Shown here one piece after another: positions 5,592 to 5,881 of a DNA stretch of 5,881 nucleotides. A model generated the notes under the pieces. It was not told where the DNA came from and searched no databases. It saw only the letters and a list, made by a program, of their open reading frames with translations. Each line of letters opens with the position of its first letter. Position 1 is the first letter of the stretch. The DNA lies in the NCBI GenBank assembly GCA_937870605.1, contig CALMZW010000260.1, forward strand, positions 1 through 5,881, given 5' to 3'. Source of the stretch: an uncultured Synergistaceae bacterium. Its GTDB lineage: Bacteria > Synergistota > Synergistia > Synergistales > Aminobacteriaceae. The translations under genes and the position numbers were made by a program.

Positions 5592-5881
5592 CTAAGCTCT
5601 CGGATGTGTTGTATCATAAATGTCCCGAAGTTCAAGGTCAAAATGCACATACTTTTCGGTGGTCGCAATGGACGCATGCCCGAGCATTTCCTGGAGCGTA
5701 CGCAGGTCCATACCCCGTCGCAAAAGGTGCGTCGCGAGCGAATGGCGGAGAATATGGGGATAGAGCCTGGACGCCGTGATGCCGGCCTTGCGACCCCGTT
5801 TTCGGATGATTCTCCAGACATCCTCGCGACGCAGCGCGTTTCCGGAACGCGACAGAAAGAACTCTGTGTGCTTTTTTACGT
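5592..5881 (-). CDS. xerD: Tyrosine recombinase XerD, C-terminal part (truncated by window edge)
   Basis: The C-terminal 95 residues of a tyrosine recombinase are readable; the N-terminal SAM-like domain and most of the catalytic domain lie beyond the right edge. With the first full codon numbered 1, the visible catalytic residues are H42 and R45 in PHILRHSLATHLL, H68 in LGH and the nucleophile Y77 in TTEKYVHF. Their spacing (3, 26 and 35 residues from the first His) equals that of E. coli XerD H244, R247, H270 and Y279. The tail ends in THPRA, like the HPRA end of XerD proteins, which favours XerD over XerC or an integrase. The role inferred is resolution of chromosome dimers at dif with FtsK and XerC. 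No att site or other mobile-element gene is seen nearby, and the punA neighbour matches the chromosomal xerD locus of Firmicutes. The stop is TAG (5594-5592), 18 bp before the punA start. Confidence 0.9.
   Translation of the reverse strand, partial: VKKHTEFFLSRSGNALRREDVWRIIRKRGRKAGITASRLYPHILRHSLATHLLRRGMDLRTLQEMLGHASIATTEKYVHFDLELRDIYDTTHPRA

Larger units (their letters stand above)
97..5881 (-). other. Probable single operon: xerD-punA-pdp-M23-NUDIX-TPR protein
   Basis: Six genes follow one another on the minus strand with almost no space between them. In reading order the junctions are an 18 bp gap (xerD/punA), a 3 bp gap (punA/pdp), a 1-base TGATG overlap (pdp/M23 peptidase), a 19 bp gap (peptidase/NUDIX) and another 1-base TGATG overlap (NUDIX/TPR protein). 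None of the gaps can hold a normal promoter plus leader, so one polycistronic transcript from a promoter beyond the right edge is the simplest reading. Promoters inside coding sequence cannot be excluded by eye. Confidence 0.75.

Noticed and set aside
5585..5821. Minus-strand open frame of 78 codons at the right end
   Set aside because: The neighbouring frame on the same strand (5879-5592) encodes the XerD catalytic residues and reads into the window edge; this frame is its shifted shadow.
5592..5881. Recombinase as the integrase of a mobile element or integron
   Set aside because: The HPRA-type C-terminus, chromosomal salvage neighbours and absence of any repeat, attachment site or cargo gene fit housekeeping XerD.
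1..5881. CRISPR arrays, tRNA or rRNA genes, insertion sequences, riboswitches
   Set aside because: No spaced direct repeats, tRNA-like cloverleaf, transposase motif or long leader was seen; coding sequence fills nearly the whole window.

Overview
The window looks like a single co-directional bacterial gene cluster. Every supportable gene is on the minus strand and reads from right to left. In transcription order they are: the C-terminal end of a XerD-type tyrosine recombinase (cut by the window edge), a class I (trimeric) purine nucleoside phosphorylase, a pyrimidine-nucleoside phosphorylase, an exported M23 zinc metallopeptidase, a NUDIX hydrolase and an unrecognised exported protein with TPR-like repeats. 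Junctions are extremely tight: gaps of 18, 3 and 19 bp and two 1-base TGATG overlaps. No internal promoter is apparent, so the operon promoter probably lies upstream of xerD, outside the window. Only bases 1-96 lie beyond the last stop codon. They contain a 9-bp bulged hairpin over that stop and no convincing gene.

Both nucleoside phosphorylases carry complete active-site motifs and together should release bases and (deoxy)ribose-1-phosphate from purine and pyrimidine nucleosides. The order xerD - punA - pdp - cell-wall peptidase parallels the Firmicute neighbourhood xerD - drm - pupG - pdp - dacF (known from Bacillus subtilis). Here the phosphopentomutase gene drm is absent and an M23 endopeptidase stands in the place of the DacF carboxypeptidase. 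The NUDIX protein resembles 8-oxo-dGTP diphosphatases, so it would add nucleotide-pool cleaning to the nucleotide theme. The last gene, about a third of the window, is exported and of unknown function.

The organism cannot be fixed from this window. Composition is around 50-55% G+C, falling from about 60% at the xerD/pdp end to about 47% in sampled stretches of the last gene. Shine-Dalgarno sites are purine-rich. The Firmicute-like order combined with an M23 exported peptidase would fit a deep-branching diderm lineage such as Synergistota, but this is a guess. No exotic defence or mobile system is visible. The points most worth a second look are the uncharacterised exported TPR protein, a dnaX-like A AAA AAG slippery site with a correctly spaced hairpin inside it, and the rearranged xerD-punA-pdp-peptidase neighbourhood.
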